Source of the DNA: Blasia pusilla
Taxonomy: Eukaryota > Marchantiophyta > Marchantiopsida > Blasiales
DNA: 64,000 nucleotides
Assembly: GCA_050084515.1 (NCBI GenBank)
Contig: CM114271.1
Coordinates: forward strand, 37,138,001-37,202,000
Reading direction: 5' to 3'
Positions within the stretch are counted from its first letter, which is position 1, and each line of letters opens with the position of its first letter. The translations under genes were made by a program, and so were the position numbers. The notes under the pieces are model-generated. The model worked only from the letters and a program-made list of their open reading frames with translations, was not told the DNA's origin and did no database searches. Below, piece after piece: positions 59,561-64,000 of this stretch.

Positions 59561-62500
59561 CATCGATTCAAGAGTGACACGAGAAATTCAAGAAATGTAG
59601 CAGAAGGTGATGAACCCTTGAAGGTCCCTCCTCTTTATATAGTCTCAAGGGATCCACGAGAGTATAAAATATGATTAATCTTAACTTGTGCCACATGGCT
59701 TCCTTTCAAGACTTAGCCAATCCCCTTTTGATACAAGTAGATTACATATTATCTCCTCCAAAATATTATCATCAACTCACTTCATATTCTCCAAACTATC
59801 CGAACTACCGTGACCATCAACCTAGACTACTTTTGTTTTTCTTTCATTAATACACCGACCCACTACTTTACTTTTATACTTCCATATCTTATTTATTACC
59901 TATTTTCCTAAAGTTTGGCCATCCTAAAGAGGTTTAAACATGGAATTTTCATTTTTCCTGAGCTAATTTACTTAATACTAATAAAATTATCTTTAATACT
60001 TAATGAGAGAGGAGTTTATATAGTGGGCGGTTTTAATATATGACACCGATTTCTTCCTCCCTCTACCTCCACTCCATATCCTTGTATTGCTCCATTTTCC
60101 CGTGCCCTACCTTCCATCATAAGCTATGAAGGATGAGCCCTACCTCTTATAATTCATGGATATGGACATCCCCATACATGTCCGTCCATATTCGTCCTAA
60201 GGACAAACTTGTATGTTTTTTTGCAATTATGCTTATACCTACCTTTCAACAATAGATTTATGGCCTAGAGATCAAAATTTTATAATCAACATACCCTTCC
60301 TAAATATTTTACATAATTTTGAAATGTTTGACGAAGATCAACCTAAAGATTTATAATGGGAAAATGGAACATAATTTATTCAGAGCTCTTATTGGTGTGA
60401 ATAATTTCAAGAAGACATCTCTGTTTCCACATAAAACAAACCATAAAAAAATATGGTGTATTGGAAAACGATGATCATGGCTTATTACCACATTTGATCG
60501 TCTTCATTTTAGACCCTTTCCAAAATGTATATTGTTACAAATCGACAATCATAAGAATGATAACAATAGTTGGAAAATGGTTTCCTTTTCAAAGTAATAT
60601 TTTGGGCTTCAATGATTAGCTATGCATATAAGGATGTTGATGCAATGTTCTCCAAAATAAATGTCGCATTAGCCTACAAACTTATTATATCTCTATTCCG
60701 ATTGATAGAAACGACATAGAGTTGGGAGTTTGGAAATTCAATGATCTTTTATTTAATGTAAGAGGTTGCGAATTATAATGTTAGTACACACCCTTCTATT
60801 ACATATATAGGAGGGAATTATTGACCAATTGGATTTATTGCTTTAATTTATGGTAACATTCATATTTATCGAGTTAGCGCAAGCTTGATAATTTGATAAT
60901 TACTTATGAATGGAAGATGCATATGGCAAAAATTCCAAAAAATCCCTTGTGGATTTTGGGTTCAATTGACATCAAAGAAATTTATAAATGAATATTTATC
61001 TTATCAATGTATCCTTGATCCATATGCATTCAATTCGTCCAATTATTCATATACTATAAAAGGGTTGTTAACTAAACTTGGAGGGAATAATAATACAACT
61101 ACTTTAAATATTTGTGAAAAACTCCCTAATATGTAATGATTGATTGAGTACAAGTAGAAAGTAAAAGATGTTTTGAATGCAAGAGATGGGGCTTCGCCTA
61201 ATGAAGGTGGAAGTTCTATTTTAGAAAGATTTTGCCCAAGAACCAATCATGGAATATGTAAGATTATTTTCATACAAAGAACCATAGTTATTTCAATGGA
61301 TTCCCAATTAAATGATAAGGGCCTAGACATTATGAAGGATATCTTGCTGACAGAATGATCGTGAATTTTCTATAAGAGACTATTGTAATTTAGGAATAAG
61401 ATGAAACTTTTGCCTTTGATATGATAAAGTGGATGAAGGAATCCACTTCACTATACTTTTAGAGGTCAAAGAAGAAAAAATTTTTTTTTTTATCAAAATG
61501 ACTATATGTATAAGGGATGATTCCAAAGAGATCTTTGAACAAATATTGAAAACCAAAGACTTTGGAAATTCCCAACGACAAGTATAAGGTACATTATCAT
61601 CTTCATAATGCTTTATCCACTAGACACTCTATCTATAAATTCAGGAATATTTTTATATATTTAATGCATAAGTTTTTTTGGTAAGTAGATTTACTTGTAA
61701 TTTTCAAAAACTATATTTCAAAAAAACCATCATTACATGGATGATTAAATTTTATTAGAATGATGCTACATTAGAACTAGATTATTTATAAATCTTCTAG
61801 TGGACATGTGTGCAATGTGAAGGTTAGTGATGGGTAATTTAAATAACCCATCATTAACATAAAATAGAAATAATGATTTAACTAATTCCCACAATTGTGA
61901 AATGATCTCTTAAATCTACTCCAAATGGTTTTATTGCCTAAGAGGGCCATATGCCAAAAGGAGGGGAGTTTGAAAATTAAAGGGATACTTTACAATAATA
62001 AAATAGATCCTCGTTCTTACTTAAAGATTTTTTAATGACATAAATTTCCAATCCTTATTTTCCATATTATTTATTATTATTATAAGATTAAATATAATAT
62101 TTGAATTTTTCAACAAACATTACTCCAAACTCCAAACTATGTAATGTTTGTAGTAGCATTGCCAATGTTTGTAGTACATAATATGGTAAAAGCTATGGAA
62201 TGGCATTGCCAATTTGAAATTAAAATAAAATTAATTTTACCACTCAACTTACATTATTAGCTTAAGAACTAAAAAAATATGTGTTGGAGATTGAACCAAA
62301 AATTCACATAGTAATTTTATTTCTTAAATTATTTTGAACAAGGTTTTCCAATATAGAAGAGCTATGATAAGTTGAGATTATAAAATTATAAAATCCCTGA
62401 TTTTTTTCTATGCAAAAAATAGTAGTAAATTATTTCTTAAAATTTAAAATATCACTCATTGAAATTTATCCTTGAATTAATCATAAAAAATAGCATATCA

Positions 62501-63416
62501 GATGTTTGGTTTTAGAAAATGGATTTTTAAAGATAAAAACAGTATTTATTGATCTCATTGGATACATCATACACGAATTTCTTAAGTGAGATTCCATCAT
62601 GAAATATATTCAGAAAAAACATACCCAACGGAAAAAAAATCGAGGTCAAAGTTATGTCGTTGGGAATATCCAACTAGGAACCTTTCAAGCCAGATTTCAG
62701 CCGCTACAAATATCCATCTAGAAAATTCCTAAGTTAGATTGTGGTTGGATATAGTCATTATGATAGTTTCAATCAAATTTGTTTCTCAAATCAGATCTCC
62801 TGGAAATATGCAACCAAAAATGTCAATTGGAAAGTTTTCAAGCTAGGGTCATCATAAGTTTTTCGATCACATTCTATGTCTTCTAAAATTCTTTGATGAC
62901 AATACGCTCTACGAAGAATTTATAGAACGCATTTGTTGGTTGGAAATACCCTACAAAGAATGTTTATAAAAAACAATGTAATAACCAATCTATACTATTA
63001 TTGGAGAGTTTCTTTTTTTATTTGCAAACATTTGTCTACATGACACGTGGCAACTGGACAGAAAAATAATAAAATCCCATATTAGGCGAGAAAAAAAAGT
63101 AGAATTTGTGTGTATCATGATTAGTCCCTTCACTCTCGTGCATGGCACGTTTATACATGCATGTACACTAATTTTTCATACTCACATGTCTTTTCATGGC
63201 ACTTCTGGTATGATCATCATGCCTATTCATCATCCTAGAGTCGAGATAAGCGGGACGTACACTTTGGCAAGAATGAGCACACATGCCGAATTCGAACTCA
63301 TGACTTGTTGTTTCGCATTGGGGTAGTTACTCATAACGATAAAGCCTCCTGCACACTTACATGGAGAACGTAGAAACTTTATTCTCATTCCACATGGGAA
63401 TTTGGAAGAGACATCA

Positions 63417-63453
63417 TAGTTAACTAACTCTTTTGAAAAGAGTTAGTTAACTA
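63417..63453. repeat. Perfect inverted repeat, 18-bp arms
   Basis: Arm tagttaactaactctttt (63417-63434), one base, and exact complementary arm (63436-63453). No gene context explains it. Confidence 0.92.
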
Positions 63454-64000
63454 TTATGCCTTCGATGATGAATAAGGCCGAGGAATGTAAGTATCACACT
63501 CATGCTTCTACATCCATGGTGTCACCCGAAATCATGCATTTTTCTGAAGTTTGGACCCTTAGATTTGGAAAGTATGATTCCACTCCCACGTGCTTTTTAA
63601 CCAATATTTACAATTTAAAATAATTATAACTTTAAATTAGGAGGGGCAAAACTACTCATCACTCTCATCTCCATCTTTATATCTGTCCCCTCGAATTAAT
63701 AATATCACAACCCAAAACCCAAGAGTCCCCTCCCTACGAGAAAAGGATCTATACCATAGATCAAGGCAATTTAAACAAGTGTCGGGTGATGATGTTGAGA
63801 GTAATGATGACATTTCCAACAAAAGCCAGTACGTATTATCAAAGGAGCTGGAGCGAATCATGACGCGTACCGCAATACAAAGCCGTAAGTGAAACATATC
63901 CCGATCAACAACTAGTGTGCGGGGCGCGTTTTAGAGGAGAATTAATTATTATATTCTTGTGACTGAAGGATACGTGAATCAATTAAAAGTGAAGAAAAAA

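Larger units (their letters stand above)
57127..63990. other. AT-rich region without recognisable genes
   Basis: Only short open frames. A direct repeat (59337/59495), degenerate short-period repetition near 62650-62960 and an inverted repeat (63417-63453) are present. A B-box-like word on the minus strand near 63290 (gagttcgaattcgg) hints at a SINE or similar relic but no full element could be defined. Confidence 0.4.

Overview
The window looks like nuclear DNA of a land plant, probably a seed-free lineage with a large, transposon-rich genome. The two cellular genes are plant-type intron-containing genes, and every other recognisable coding segment belongs to a mobile element. No cellular RNA gene was found. 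The exact species cannot be told from sequence alone.

Layout. (1) 0.36-1.65 kb: 3' end of a Ty3/Gypsy element (Gypsy-1) whose integrase ends in an intact PHD finger. (2) 3.6-3.8 kb: a Copia reverse-transcriptase scrap and a GATA microsatellite. (3) 7.2-15.7 kb: a gene island on the minus strand with an R-SNARE of the VAMP72 type (4 coding exons, 220 aa) and ORC6, the smallest origin recognition complex subunit (10 exons, 294 aa). I rebuilt both exon by exon; all splice phases close. A perfect E2F site lies upstream of ORC6. (4) 18.9-23.2 kb: a decayed Helitron. (5) 23.2-26.5 kb (element A) and 38.6 to about 47.9 kb (element B): two copies of an element family I cannot place. It has a TATA promoter, a charged coiled-coil N-terminus, a class-beta N6-adenine/N4-cytosine methyltransferase domain (only in B), tandemly repeated 3' exons and dozens of short hairpins in flanks and introns. 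(6) 27.2-38.1 kb: a MULE-like transposase gene on the minus strand, split by a 9.1-kb Gypsy element (Gypsy-2). Gypsy-2 carries a C5-cytosine methyltransferase between protease and reverse transcriptase, plus a decayed C-terminal PHD finger. (7) 48.3-55.1 kb: a CACTA (En/Spm) transposon on the minus strand that inserted into the integrase of a Copia element (55.1-57.1 kb). (8) 57.1-64 kb: AT-rich DNA with no recognisable gene.

How it fits together. The region is a nest of insertions around two housekeeping genes (membrane fusion, replication licensing). The striking point is that two unrelated mobile families, about 10 kb apart, each carry a DNA methyltransferase domain of a different chemistry, one of them linked to a histone-reading PHD finger. 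All element copies are damaged by stops and frameshifts, so the window records the architecture of these families, not active copies. Exon coordinates were read by hand and should be checked against transcripts.
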